From NCBI RefSeq assembly GCF_000513115.1, contig NZ_BAUU01000006.1:95477-159476 (forward strand): a stretch of DNA of 64,000 bases, read 5' to 3'. The notes under the pieces are model-generated. The model saw nothing but the letters and a program-made list of their open reading frames with translations. It searched no databases and was not told where the DNA came from. The translations under genes and the position numbers were made by a program. This document shows positions 31,399 to 41,282 of the stretch, in pieces (positions within the stretch are counted from its first letter, which is position 1; every line of letters starts with the position of its first letter). The DNA is from Halalkalibacter hemicellulosilyticusJCM 9152. GTDB lineage: Bacteria > Bacillota > Bacilli > Bacillales > Bacillaceae_D.

Positions 31399-32931
31399 TT
31401 ACTCTAATTTCTTTAATGGCTTTTTCGCGGGCCCTTCTAGCACATCGCCTGTATAGGAAAATCTCGATCCGTGACATGGACAGTCCCAGCTGTGCTCTCC
31501 GTCATTCCAATGAAGCTCGCAACCCATATGGGTGCACGTTGTATCGATGACATGAAGATGTCCTTGCTCATCCCGATAAGCTCCAGCTCGCTTACCTTCT
31601 ACAGAAACGACAGCTCCCTCTCCTACATGAACATCCTCAGGCTGTCGGTTCACTTGATCGAGCTTGCCTTTTAAAAGTTGTTTGGCGACATCGGCATTTT
31701 GCGTCATGAATTGTCGCAAGCTAGGGTGTGAAGCAAAACGTGATGGACGGAAGAGGGATTCATAACGGTTTTCACGCTTCATAATGAGGTCTGTTAATAG
31801 AAGGGCAGCGGCTGTACCGTTTGTCATGCCCCACTTCCGGTAGCCTGTCGCAACAAAGACGTTCGGGTATCCACGGGAGATTCGCCCTATATAAGGTATC
31901 TTATCAAGTGTTGTTAAGTCTTGTGCTGACCATTTGTACGTAAGCTCAAACTCTGAAAATAATTCATACGCAAATTGCTCTAATGCTTCATAATGAAAAG
32001 CCGTATCGACTTCTTGTCCAGTTTTGTGTGATTCTCCACTAATGATCGCTAGTTTCCGATTGTCGACCGTTGTGTAGCGTAATGAACGAGTTGGTGAATC
32101 AATGCTGTAATACATTCCTTTTGGACATTCATCGTCAGGAACAAATCCCGCGATGACATACGAACGATCAGCATACATCCGTGAAAAATATAGTCCATTT
32201 CCATCAATACATGGGAAATGAGAAGCGATTATGACATTGTCAGCAGTAACTAAATGATCAGTTGTAGTGTGTACCGTTTGTTTTTGACCTTTTTTAACAT
32301 CGTTCACGACGGTCTGTTCATACATATGGACACCTAGCGAACGGCACATTTCAACGAGGTGATTAATATATTCAATTGGATGGAATTGAGCTTGTTGATC
32401 CATTTTAAGTGCTGCTTTAACAGGGATGTTGTTTAATGGTAATGTGTCGAGCCATTCGCTTTTGACACCAATTTGTTTATAGGCTTCAAATTCCCTTTCG
32501 AGCTTACTGACGCCACGATTCATCGTCGTGTAGAGAATAGCATCCTCCTTTGTGAAATGGCAGCTAATCCCCTCATTTGTAATGAGATTTTCGATAAAGT
32601 GTAGAGCGTCGCTTTCAGCTTCATAATACAAACGTGCAGTGTCAACATCAAAATGTGAGCGGAATTCATCATAGATAAGTCCGTGCTGAGCGGTTATCTT
32701 TGCTGTTGTATGGCCTGTTGTTCCGTTAGCTAGCTCACTTGCTTCAAGTAAAGCGACTTTCATTCCTTCTTTCGCTAAAAGGTAAGCGCTTGTCAAACCT
32801 GTTATTCCTCCGCCTACAATGGCTACGTCGACATCGAGGTCTTCATTTAAGGAGGGGAAAGATGACATAGAGCATGATTGTTGCCAATAAGGTTCTGGTG
32901 AAAGTTGTTCAAGTGAATGAGATTTCTCCAT
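31399..32931 (-). CDS. yhfW: FAD-dependent oxidoreductase with C-terminal Rieske domain (YhfW type)
   Basis: A 510-residue protein. The N-terminal DAO-type FAD fold shows VAIVGGGITGLTSAYLLAKEG and GTTGHTTAKIT. The C-terminal Rieske 2Fe-2S domain has the ligands in CTHMGCELHW and CPCHGSRF. This fusion matches B. subtilis YhfW from memory; substrate and electron partner are not known. The ATG is preceded on the minus strand by a GGAGGTC site. It is a lone gene between repeat B and the ger operon, transcribed towards the arabinanase gene. Confidence 0.9.
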   Translation of the reverse strand: MEKSHSLEQLSPEPYWQQSCSMSSFPSLNEDLDVDVAIVGGGITGLTSAYLLAKEGMKVALLEASELANGTTGHTTAKITAQHGLIYDEFRSHFDVDTARLYYEAESDALHFIENLITNEGISCHFTKEDAILYTTMNRGVSKLEREFEAYKQIGVKSEWLDTLPLNNIPVKAALKMDQQAQFHPIEYINHLVEMCRSLGVHMYEQTVVNDVKKGQKQTVHTTTDHLVTADNVIIASHFPCIDGNGLYFSRMYADRSYVIAGFVPDDECPKGMYYSIDSPTRSLRYTTVDNRKLAIISGESHKTGQEVDTAFHYEALEQFAYELFSEFELTYKWSAQDLTTLDKIPYIGRISRGYPNVFVATGYRKWGMTNGTAAALLLTDLIMKRENRYESLFRPSRFASHPSLRQFMTQNADVAKQLLKGKLDQVNRQPEDVHVGEGAVVSVEGKRAGAYRDEQGHLHVIDTTCTHMGCELHWNDGEHSWDCPCHGSRFSYTGDVLEGPAKKPLKKLE

Positions 32932-33189
32932 TTATAATGACCTCCAACTAATTCTTTTGCTGTTTTACTGTTCCCCTTTATAACGTTTCCATGTATCAAA
33001 CATGTGGGATCTCTTATAGATATGGATGCATGAGTTAAGGTAAGGAGTGGTGGTTGGAAAAATATATGAAGGTTAACAGGTGTTATGAATATTATGGTTA
33101 AAATGAATAGAAATACTCAGCCTAGATAAAAATAACATAAAATCTTAATGAGGGTATTCTCTTCGAACATTATAAGGTGGGATAAAATT

Positions 33190-33312
33190 ATGAACCATAT
33201 TATTCAATATCTTCCTGATTGGAAAGTGTATATGCAAGCCTTTTTTGTATTTTTAGTTCCTTATCTTATATACAAGTTATACAAGCGAAACCCTGTAACT
33301 GAGAAAGAGTAA
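33190..33312 (+). CDS. Small single-pass membrane protein upstream of the ger receptor genes
   Basis: A 40-residue ORF beginning [20 protein letters not shown], followed by a hydrophobic stretch and a basic tail (YKLYKRNP). AAGGTGGG lies eight bases before the ATG, and its TAA stop overlaps the ATG of the receptor A subunit (TAATG), so the two are probably translationally coupled. Small membrane D subunits are known in some Bacillus ger operons, but they are longer with two membrane passes. Whether this is a related accessory peptide is inference. Confidence 0.6.
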   Translation: MNHIIQYLPDWKVYMQAFFVFLVPYLIYKLYKRNPVTEKE

Positions 33313-34886
33313 TGAATATGAGGTGGTTAACGAAAAAATCCAGACAAAAACCTGTCTCTCACATTGATCACAATCAGGAGTCTGAACCATCACAAGACTC
33401 CACTACTTATTTTTCGGGCTGTTTACAAGTAGATTTAGAACGGATTAAGCAAGAGATTGGTCATAATTTAGATGTTCATTTTCGGGAGTTTAAGCTCGGT
33501 CATACAGATATTCGGGCTGCTGTTATTTATGTGGAAGGTCTGTCAGACAAAGAACTCATTGATAAACATATTATCAATTCACTCATGCAAGGTTTTTCCG
33601 GAGAATATAAATCGGCACAATACTTAGAAGGAGACTCTGTATCAATAGATTTTATTAAAAATCATGTGCTGTCAATCAGTCAAATAAAAGAAGAACGACT
33701 AGTTAAAGAATTATTATTGGAGGTTTTAAAAGGTTGGACGGCCTTGTTGATTGATGGTTCGCCGGAAGTTTTAATTCTTGGTACATCAAAAAAGAAGTCG
33801 CGTACTATTGAAGAGCCGATTTCAGAGCCGCTCGTTAGAGGTCCAAGGGTGGGTTTCACTGAAATTTTAAGTGATAATACAGCCCTAATAAGAAGCCATG
33901 GCAAAAATGAGCATTTATCACTCGAACAGTTTTTAGTGGGAAAACGATCAAAAAAGGACCTAGTTGTTGCCTATTTTAAAGATATAGCTGACCCGAAATT
34001 AGTGGAAGAGGCTAGGAAGAGAATTAAGAAAATCGATATTGATGATGTTCTGGAATCAGGTTATGTAGAGCAGTTAATCGAAGATAATCATCTCAGTCCT
34101 TTTCCTCAAGTACAGAGTACAGAACGTCCAGACCGCGTGATCGCTGCATTGCTGGAAGGACGTGTCGCTATTTTGTTGGATGGGACACCTTTCGCCTTGA
34201 TTATTCCGGTTACATTTAGCATGATGCTACAGTCACCTGAGGATTATTTTGAACGGTGGATACCTGGGACGCTCATTCGTTTATTGCGTTTTGTTGCGGC
34301 ATTTATTGCGTTAATAGGACCTGCATTGTATATTTCCTTTATCTCGTTTCATCCAGGTTTGATTCCAACTAAACTAGCTACATCTATTATTGGAGCACGT
34401 GAAGCCGTCCCATACCCTTCTCTTATAGAAGCACTGTTTATGGAAGTTGCGATCGAAATTTTGCGGGAAGCAGGACTGCGTTTACCAAAACCTATTGGTC
34501 CAGCGATAGGGATTGTAGGGGGGCTAATTATTGGTGAAGCTGCCGTACAAGCAGGGATTATAAGCCCTGTTATGGTGATCATCGTTGCAATAACGGCCAT
34601 TTCTTCCTTTGCAATTCCTCAGTATAATGCAGCAATAACGTTGCGCATCCTCCGCTTTGTAGCCATGTTTTGTGCTGCTGTTTATGGTTTGTATGGGCTC
34701 GTTTTATTTCTTCTCTTCCTTTGTAGTCACCTGGTGAAGCTAAAGAGTTTTGGTGTCCCTTATGTTAGTCCGGCTGTTCCTTATCAAATTAAGGATTGGA
34801 AGGATTTTATCTTTCGTATGCCGCTCCATATGATGAAACGCAGACCGAATATGATGCATACGAAAGATTCAACACGCAAAGGATAA
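33312..34886 (+). CDS. Spore germination receptor A subunit (GerAA/GerKA family)
   Basis: A 524-residue subunit of a nutrient germinant receptor in the spore inner membrane. The hydrophilic N-terminal domain shows [34 protein letters not shown] and [26 protein letters not shown]. Membrane segments begin at about residue 310 ([17 protein letters not shown]...). The [16 protein letters not shown] tail is typical. It is followed by B and C subunit genes in the A-B-C order of gerA and gerB. Germinant specificity cannot be read. Confidence 0.93.
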   Translation: MNMRWLTKKSRQKPVSHIDHNQESEPSQDSTTYFSGCLQVDLERIKQEIGHNLDVHFREFKLGHTDIRAAVIYVEGLSDKELIDKHIINSLMQGFSGEYKSAQYLEGDSVSIDFIKNHVLSISQIKEERLVKELLLEVLKGWTALLIDGSPEVLILGTSKKKSRTIEEPISEPLVRGPRVGFTEILSDNTALIRSHGKNEHLSLEQFLVGKRSKKDLVVAYFKDIADPKLVEEARKRIKKIDIDDVLESGYVEQLIEDNHLSPFPQVQSTERPDRVIAALLEGRVAILLDGTPFALIIPVTFSMMLQSPEDYFERWIPGTLIRLLRFVAAFIALIGPALYISFISFHPGLIPTKLATSIIGAREAVPYPSLIEALFMEVAIEILREAGLRLPKPIGPAIGIVGGLIIGEAAVQAGIISPVMVIIVAITAISSFAIPQYNAAITLRILRFVAMFCAAVYGLYGLVLFLLFLCSHLVKLKSFGVPYVSPAVPYQIKDWKDFIFRMPLHMMKRRPNMMHTKDSTRKG

Positions 34887-34912
34887 CTCCTTGGTAAAGG
34901 AAGTGATTGAAA

Positions 34913-36018
34913 GTGATGATCTCTAATCCGAAAGATAGAATTTCGACTGTACAAGCAGTTATCTTTATTGTTAGCTATATTATAGCAATTGGAATTCTTA
35001 CCTTACCTAGAGTAACTGTGGAGGAGGCAAATTCCCCTGATGTTTGGATAACGGTTATTATAGGCGGACTGATCGCGATGATAGCAGGGATTGTATTAGG
35101 GAAGTTGTGTCAACAATTCCCTGAAAGAACCTTTTATCAATTTAGTCAGGACATTGTTGGAAAGGTGATCGGTTGGTTGCTTAGTCTCCTTATCATCTTT
35201 TACTTTTTAACGTTATCCGCTTTCGAGATTCGAGTACTTGCGGAAGTTACAGGTTTTTATTTACTGGAAGATACCCCTACATGGGCTATCATTATGCCAA
35301 TGATGTGGTAGGTATCTATTTGATTTCGGGGGGGATCAATTCGATCGCTCGTCTGCTCGAAATTATTTTTCCTATTACAGTTATTATTTTTTTACTCGTT
35401 CTCTTCATGAGCTTCGAGCTATTTGAAATAAATAACTTACGTCCCGTATTAGGATTAGGTGTAATGCCTGCGTTAAAAGGAGTCAAGACAACGGCTCTTA
35501 GCTATACAGCTTTTGAAACGCTAATATTCCTTTTAGCTTTTATGAAACAACCAGATAAATCTGTACGGGTTGTACTCATTGCATCGGTTATTCCCTTAGT
35601 ATTTTACGTCATCACGGTTGTAATGGTTATCGGAGCATTTTCAATCGATGGTGTAGTAACAAGTACGTGGCCAACAATTGATCTTATTCGAAGTTATGAA
35701 TTTAGAGGTTTGATATTTGAAAGATTTGACTCATTGTTACTTGCGGTATGGGTGATGCAAATATTTGCTACCTTTGTCATTTGCTATTTTGCAGCTTCTT
35801 TGGGGTTAGCTCAACTCCTTAAAAAAAAGCTGCTCCCATTTACATTTGGAATCCTCCCGATTATCTATATCATTGCTATGACACCGGAAAATCTCAATGA
35901 CATATTTACATTAGGAGATTGGATCGGCAATGCTGCGATGTATTTATTTGGTATCCTACCATTACTGCTTCTGATTATCACTAGATTAAGGAGGAAAAAA
36001 AATGACGCAAAATCATAA
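34913..36018 (+). CDS. Spore germination receptor B subunit, frame interrupted at 35306-35308
   Basis: About 368 residues after repair. This is the amino-acid-permease-like subunit of the Ger receptor, with about ten membrane segments, beginning ISTVQAVIFIVSYIIAIGILTLPR. The first frame stops at 35311 after IIMPMMW. Restoring one G in TGGTAGG gives MMWVGIYLISGGINSIARLLEIIFP, so a single G is probably missing. Several starts are possible: GTG 34913 and ATG 34916 are best spaced from AAAGGAAG, while TTG 34907 is very close to it. Confidence 0.9.
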
Positions 36019-37180
36019 ATATAGTTGCTTCTTTCTAGCTCTTGGTTCATTTTTTTTTCTAACAGGTTGTTGGAGTAGTCATGAAATTGAAGATCGGAGC
36101 TTTGGAGTAGCTGTGGCCTTTGATAAAGGTCAGAAGACGCAAATTGAAAATGAGTTAGAAGAAACGGGTGCGGGATTCCCGGAAAGGGATCTAGTCACAT
36201 TGACATATCAGTTTATTAATCCATTAGATTCAGCTGAACAGAATAATGGTGATGGCCCTACTTTAAATTCCTACATTAATCTTTCTCAAACTGGTGATTC
36301 CATCCATCAAATCGTTCGTGAAATGGCACTGAGAAAGGATCGCCCTGTATTCACTCCGCACTTAAAGGTAGTAGTTATTAGTGAAGAGCTCCTAAGCACG
36401 CTCAGTTTACAACAGTTACTCGATTTTTTTCTTCATGATGATTCGTTGAGATTAAGCTCTCGTCTACTCGTTAGCAAAGGAAAAGCGAGTGATGCACTGG
36501 AAGTAACATCAGCATCGGACATTCCAGCTTTTCATCTGCATGGAATTACAGAGAATCGACATAGAACAACAAAGATTTTGCCTCCTCTCTCACTAGCAAA
36601 ATTAAAGGGTAAATTGCAATCGGACTCCAGTTTTCTCATACAAAATGTAGCAACAGCAAATGAAGAAGTTAAGTTTGCAGGTGCTGCGATCATTAATGGC
36701 GAAACAAAAAAATGGCATGGATTTTTAAATGAAGAAGACGTAGAAGGGTTAACATGGTTAAAGGGAGAGGGAGAAGGAGGAGTGTTAAAAACATTCGATG
36801 AGCAGTCAGGACAGATCGTTTTATTCGAGGTGGATGTTATGAAAAGCAAAATTACCTCGAATGTCGATGAAAACAAGATCTCCTTTGATGTGAGCATCAA
36901 ATCAGAAGGGAGGTTATCTGAAAATTGGGTTATTACTGACAACGCAGATGATAATGAGTTTCTAAAAAGGCTCGAAAAAGCAGGTGAAAAAGAGGTGGAG
37001 CGCTTAGTGAAGGGTGTACTGGAAAAGATGCAAAAGGAATATCAAGTCGACGTTGCTGACTTTGGGGAAGATTTACGAATCCAACACCCTAGAATATGGG
37101 AAACCGTCAAAGGGGATTGGGACCGTACGTTTAGTGACATTCCCATCACTGTTGACGTAACACTAACTATAGTTCAGTAA
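36002..37180 (+). CDS. Spore germination receptor C subunit (GerAC-type lipoprotein)
   Basis: A 392-residue lipoprotein: LALGSFFFLTGCW gives a lipobox with Cys near residue 23, and WSSHEIEDRSFGVAVAFDKG is the family's usual start. The C-terminal part ends EYQVDVADFGEDLRIQHPRIWETVKGDWDRTFSDIPITVDV, also typical. GGAGGAAAAAAA precedes the ATG, which lies 17 bases inside the B subunit gene, so A, B and C form one operon. Confidence 0.93.
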   Translation: MTQNHKYSCFFLALGSFFFLTGCWSSHEIEDRSFGVAVAFDKGQKTQIENELEETGAGFPERDLVTLTYQFINPLDSAEQNNGDGPTLNSYINLSQTGDSIHQIVREMALRKDRPVFTPHLKVVVISEELLSTLSLQQLLDFFLHDDSLRLSSRLLVSKGKASDALEVTSASDIPAFHLHGITENRHRTTKILPPLSLAKLKGKLQSDSSFLIQNVATANEEVKFAGAAIINGETKKWHGFLNEEDVEGLTWLKGEGEGGVLKTFDEQSGQIVLFEVDVMKSKITSNVDENKISFDVSIKSEGRLSENWVITDNADDNEFLKRLEKAGEKEVERLVKGVLEKMQKEYQVDVADFGEDLRIQHPRIWETVKGDWDRTFSDIPITVDVTLTIVQ

Positions 37181-37481
37181 GGTTTAAGTAAAGTTTTACG
37201 CTAAATGAGTAAAAGAATAACGACCTTCTCGTTACAAGTTTACTGACGTTTGTGCTTTACATGCTTTATTCCATTAGGGAGTATGAGTAGAAAAAGGAAA
37301 TCACTAATTTTTTGGAAATGGTTCATATTCGTTTGCATATTCTTCATTAAGAAAGGGAGGATATATAAATAAGAAGAAAAAAATAAATTGTGTCTTGCTA
37401 GTAGGAGTGGTATGATTAAAGATGTTTTCTAAATAGTGGCGTATAGCTATTATTAATATAAATTTAAAGGAGATTATTTAT
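37181..37481. other. Non-coding gap before cshA
   Basis: About 300 AT-rich bases. I see no clear terminator or regulator box. A 29-codon hydrophobic frame at 37283-37372 is present but is weakly supported and not called. Confidence 0.5.
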
Positions 37482-38959
37482 TTGGCAACTTTTTATGAAT
37501 TTGAGTTAGATCATAGAGTCGTTCGATCATTAACAGACATGGGTTTTAGTGAAGCGACTCCTATTCAAACAGCAACCATCCCTAAAGCACTTGAGGGGAA
37601 AGACATTATTGGGCAAGCCCAAACAGGAACAGGTAAAACGGGAGCCTTCGGTATTCCTTTAATCCATCGCATTGATGTTGATGAAGAGCATGTTCAAGCA
37701 CTTATCCTTGCCCCTACACGAGAGCTTGCGAATCAGGTCGCAGAGTCCCTCGTTTCATTTGGTAAGCATAAAGGCGTTCGTACGGTTGTCGTGTATGGTG
37801 GCCAGGACATGCGTAAGCAAATTCGCGATTTAAAGCGAAAACCGCATATTGTCGTGGCAACACCAGGTCGTTTAATGGACCATATGAGAAGAAAGACGGT
37901 ACGTTTACAGCAGGTGGACACCGTTATTCTTGATGAAGCAGATGAAATGTTAAATATGGGCTTCATTGAAGACATTGAAACGATTTTGAAGGAAGTCCCA
38001 ACAGAAAGACAAACACTGCTTTTCTCGCTACGATGCCAAAGCGAATTGAGAAGCTTGCTCAGCAGTTTATGAGCAACCCTGAAACTATTGCAGTGAAGGC
38101 AAAAGAAGTGACAATGGAAAACATTGAGCAAGGGTATGTTGAAGTTCATGAGAAAGAGAAGTTCGATGTGTTTACTCGTATGCTCGATATCCATAATCCT
38201 GAGCTGGCGATTGTGTTTGGACGGACAAAACGACGTGTCGATGAATTAGCTGAAGCGTTAGGAAAGCGCGGATATCGTGCAGAAGGCATTCATGGTGATT
38301 TGAATCAAGCTAAGCGTGATAGTGTTTTGCGCAAATTCAAGCTTGGATTAATTGATGTTTTAGTGGCTACTGATGTAGCAGCTCGTGGCTTAGATATTAG
38401 CGGTGTCACTCATGTGTATAATTTCGATTTACCACAAGATCCTGAAAGCTATGTTCACCGTATTGGAAGAACGGGGCGTGCAGGGAGATCGGGTGTTGCG
38501 GTTACATTCGCTACACCGCGTGAAATGGATCACGTGAAAGTGATTGAGAAGATGTCAAAGAAGAAAATGACAAAGCTTCATAAGCCAACGCATGATGAGG
38601 CTGTTGCTGGTCAACAGGAAATTGCGATTGAAGAAATTCGAAAGGCGATTAACGATGATGACAGTGATGCGTATCGTGCCGTCGCAAAAGGCTTATTACA
38701 GGAAACGGATGCAACAACGGCTTTAGCTGCAGCATTAAAGTTATTAACGAAAGAGCCTGATGTAACACCGGTTCATTTAACTGCTGAATCACCATTACGA
38801 GTGAAAAAGCGTCGTGACGGTGGTGGCGGTGGCGGTAAACCTTACCGTAGTCGTCGAGATGATCGTCGTCGTTCTTATTCACGCAAAGATGACCGTGGGA
38901 ATAGAAGACAAAGTAGTGGACGTCCAAATAAAAAGCGAACCTATTCTAAAAATGCATAG
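37482..38959 (+). CDS. cshA: DEAD-box RNA helicase CshA, frame interrupted at 38025-38027
   Basis: About 490 residues after repair. Motifs in order: Q motif [13 protein letters not shown], motif I AQTGTGKT, Ia APTRELA, motif II DEAD, then the broken motif [25 protein letters not shown], and [13 protein letters not shown]. The first frame runs into LRCQSELR where [15 protein letters not shown] is expected; the second frame resumes at GCT 38027, so one base is missing in the SAT motif. The basic Arg/Gly/Ser-rich C-terminus ([21 protein letters not shown]) fits CshA, which works in mRNA turnover and ribosome assembly. Start is TTG 37482 after AAAGGAGA. Confidence 0.92.
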
Positions 38960-39027
38960 TTGTGTATAAAAACACATGAAGAATGTTAAGAAATTGTTTA
39001 ATGATTATAAAGAAATGGTTGAATGGC

Positions 39028-39056
39028 TTGTCAGCGACTAAGGGTCTTGTTACATT
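39028..39056 (+). promoter_or_regulatory. Sigma-A-like promoter of a predicted small RNA
   Basis: TTGTCA (39028-39033) and TACATT (39051-39056) are 17 bases apart. Downstream there is no open frame with a ribosome site, but a strong terminator ends about 120 bases later. Confidence 0.55.
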
Positions 39057-39062
39057 ATAAGT

Positions 39063-39185
39063 GCAAGTGTTATCCCCTTACCCTTTTATTGGAATGCTGC
39101 AATAACCAGCAGACCACACAGTAGTCATGCTATTGTGAGTTAGCTATCCGATCCGTTTGCAAGCGGGTCGAATAGCTCTTTTTTT
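39063..39185 (+). ncRNA. Predicted orphan small RNA of about 120 nt
   Basis: Bounded by a promoter (-10 at 39051) and a strong terminator (AGCTATCCGATCCG paired with CGGGTCGAATAGCT, 39142-39177, then a T run to 39185). Near the 5' end lies a C-rich, probably unpaired stretch (TTATCCCCTTACCC), the kind of motif that pairs with Shine-Dalgarno sequences in Gram-positive sRNAs such as RoxS/RsaE. I do not recognise it as 6S, SRP, tmRNA, RNase P or a known riboswitch. It lies between cshA and glnA. Confidence 0.5.
39142..39185 (+). terminator. Rho-independent terminator of the predicted small RNA
   Basis: A 14-position, GC-rich stem (AGCTATCCGATCCG with CGGGTCGAATAGCT) with a loop around TTTGCAAG, followed by CTTTTTTT. 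Confidence 0.85.
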
Positions 39186-39249
39186 AGAATAAGGAAAGAT
39201 GCTGCCTCTGATAGATAATGTCAGATTCAACCATCATTTAACATGTAAG

Positions 39250-39278
39250 TGTTGCTATTGCGCCTTTTTCTTAAATGA
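39250..39278 (+). repeat. Intergenic repeat family C, degenerate fragment
   Basis: GTTGCTATTGCGCC followed by TTTTTCTTAAATGA matches the 3' end of repeat C (GCCACTGTCGCG then TTTTTCTTAAATGA at 48422-48443). Confidence 0.45.
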
Positions 39279-39418
39279 AATCTCCCTTGTCGTTCACATT
39301 TCGTTCACAATTAATTCCCCTTCTTTGTAAGCTCTTACATCCTTGCTGCTATCCAAAAAATCCCCCTCTAACAAATTCAGAATATTTTCATTGTATAGAC
39401 ATTTGAATAATATTTGTT

Positions 39419-39435
39419 TGTTAGATTATCTGACA
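39419..39435. promoter_or_regulatory. GlnR/TnrA box 1 upstream of glnA
   Basis: TGTTAGATTATCTGACA matches TGTNA-N7-TNACA exactly. It lies about 90 bases before the glnA start codon. Confidence 0.85.
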
Positions 39436-39486
39436 TACCCGTTGCGTGAAAGCCAAGAAAGTCATAAAGTAGACGTAACAAATCGA

Positions 39487-39503
39487 TGTCACAAAACATT
39501 ACA
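39487..39503. promoter_or_regulatory. GlnR/TnrA box 2 upstream of glnA
   Basis: TGTCACAAAACATTACA matches TGTNA-N7-TNACA exactly and lies just before the ribosome site of glnA. Paired boxes before glnRA are the arrangement known from B. subtilis. Confidence 0.85.
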
Positions 39504-39523
39504 TGAAAAGGAAGTGTTAGAGG

Positions 39524-40882
39524 ATGGCAGTATCTACACCGACAAGAGAGAGTTTAATTGAGTCTATTAAGGAGACAATTAAAGAGAAGCACGTTGAGCT
39601 TTTACACGTACAATTCGTTGATATCGAAGGAACGTTGAAGAATGTTACGGTTACATCTGATCAGATCGATCAAGTAGTTGAAGGGAAAACAATGTTTGAT
39701 GGTTCATCTATTACGGGTTTCACACCTATTAACCAATCAGACTTATATTTAGATCCAGATTTAACATCATTTGCAGTATTACCTTGGACAGAGCAAGATG
39801 GTTATTCTGAAGCTCGTTTCTTATGTAGTGTAAAGAAGCCTGATGGTTCTGACTTTGAAGGCGATCCGCGAAATGTCCTAAAAAAAACAGTAGAGCGAGC
39901 TAAAGATCACGGTTATTCCATTAGCGTAGGTCCTGAGCTAGAATTCTTCTTGTTCGAAACAGATGAGCACGGTCAACCAACGATGCGTACACAAGACGTT
40001 GGTGGTTACTTTGAAACATCACCGAAGGATTACGGTGAAAAGGTTCGTCTTGAAATCTATAAAGCTTTGAAAATGATGGGCTTTACGATTGAAGCGTCTC
40101 ACCACGAAGTTGCAATTGGTCAGCATGAAATTAACTTCAAGTATTCTGATGCATTAGGTTCTGCTGATGCAGCAACAACTTACAAGTGGGTTGTTAAAAC
40201 GGTTGCTCAGCAATTTGGTTACCATGCGACGTTTATGCCTAAGCCGCTTTCTGGTGAAAATGGAAGTGGAATGCATACAAATATTTCTCTATTTGACATT
40301 GAGAAGCAAGAGAATGCATTTTACGATGAGTCTGATAAGCTCGGTTTATCGGAGACAGCATACCAATTTATCGCTGGTTTAATGGGAAATGTGAAGGATT
40401 TCGTTGCGGTTACAAACCCTCTAGTGAACTCTTATAAACGTCTAGTTCCTGGATATGAAGCACCTTGCTACATTGCTTGGTCTGCATCTAACCGCTCAGC
40501 GTTAATTCGTATCCCGGCTACTCGTGGAGCAGGTACGCGTGTTGAGATCCGTTGTCCAGATCCATCTGCCAATCCTTATTTTGCATTTGCAGTAGTCGCT
40601 TCTGCTGGATTAGACGGAGTTGAGCGTAAGCTGGACGTAGCTCCTTCAACAGATGCCGATATCTTCAGCATGAGCCAAGAGGAAATAGAAGCACGTGGAA
40701 TTGAAAATCTTCCTACAAGCTTAGAGGCTGCAGTAGAGCGCTTTGCTAACGGAGAAATCGGTCCTAAGACATTAGGTGAGCATGCGTTTGGTGAGTATGT
40801 TGCGCTTAAGCGTGCAGAGTGTGATGACTACCGTCTTGCCGTAACAGATTGGGAAGTAGCAACTTATCAAGCTAAGTTTTAA
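39524..40882 (+). CDS. glnA: Glutamine synthetase, type I
   Basis: A 452-residue cytoplasmic enzyme joining ammonia and glutamate to glutamine with ATP; in Bacillus its feedback-inhibited form also controls GlnR and TnrA. Blocks in order: FVDIEGTLKNVTVT, MFDGSSITGF, GPELEFFLF, HHEVAIGQHEINF, MPKPLSGENGSGMHTNIS, NRSALIRIPATRG and NPYFAFAVV. AAAAGGAAG precedes the ATG. In B. subtilis glnR lies directly upstream in the same operon; here the upstream gene is cshA and glnA stands alone behind two GlnR/TnrA boxes. A terminator follows about 80 bases after the stop codon. Confidence 0.96.
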   Translation: MAVSTPTRESLIESIKETIKEKHVELLHVQFVDIEGTLKNVTVTSDQIDQVVEGKTMFDGSSITGFTPINQSDLYLDPDLTSFAVLPWTEQDGYSEARFLCSVKKPDGSDFEGDPRNVLKKTVERAKDHGYSISVGPELEFFLFETDEHGQPTMRTQDVGGYFETSPKDYGEKVRLEIYKALKMMGFTIEASHHEVAIGQHEINFKYSDALGSADAATTYKWVVKTVAQQFGYHATFMPKPLSGENGSGMHTNISLFDIEKQENAFYDESDKLGLSETAYQFIAGLMGNVKDFVAVTNPLVNSYKRLVPGYEAPCYIAWSASNRSALIRIPATRGAGTRVEIRCPDPSANPYFAFAVVASAGLDGVERKLDVAPSTDADIFSMSQEEIEARGIENLPTSLEAAVERFANGEIGPKTLGEHAFGEYVALKRAECDDYRLAVTDWEVATYQAKF

Positions 40883-40962
40883 TGAAATAAAGAACACGTT
40901 CAACGTTATTAAAACCTAATGAGATAGATAAAGAGGCTAGGACATAACTAGCTTCAAAATAG

Positions 40963-41001
40963 AAAAAGGTAAATTTGAGAACACTCAAATTTACCTTTTT
41001 T
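40963..41001. terminator. Strong terminator after glnA
   Basis: AAAAAGGTAAATTTGAG (40963-40979) pairs perfectly over 17 positions with 40984-41000 around a four-base loop, and the T run serves as tail. It is symmetric enough to work in both directions. Confidence 0.92.
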
Positions 41002-41282
41002 AAATGTAGGCTTTTCTATTACCTTAGTAGAAGTTATTTAAGTAGTTCAAAAAAATTTATATTCTTTTTTTAATATATTTATTTCAAACTATAGTTTTAC
41101 AAATTTTCCAAAAATGATAAGTGCTAATATTAAATTTTATATATTTTTTTTGAAATTTTATGATATTATGTAATTATACAAGTAATATACTATATTTTGG
41201 TACCAATTCATAATCTTTTTCATGCGAGTCCCTGTTAAGATATATGAATTGCTATAAATCACTATTTTTAGGAGGTAATTAA
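41002..41282. other. Very AT-rich promoter region of the secreted-protein/ABC operon
   Basis: About 280 bases, clearly poorer in GC than the flanking genes, with several TATTAT/TATAAT-like segments (for example TGATATTAT near 41163). No single promoter can be chosen by eye. The base composition fits acquired DNA. Confidence 0.5.

Noticed and set aside
37283..37372. A 29-codon basic, hydrophobic frame (MSRKRKSLIFWKWFIF...) downstream of the ger operon
   Set aside because: AGGGAG is only two bases from the ATG and there is nothing to compare it with; chance is as likely in such AT-rich DNA.
39343..39561. A 72-codon frame ahead of glnA
   Set aside because: It covers the two GlnR/TnrA boxes and runs into the start of glnA, with no ribosome site; this is the regulatory region.
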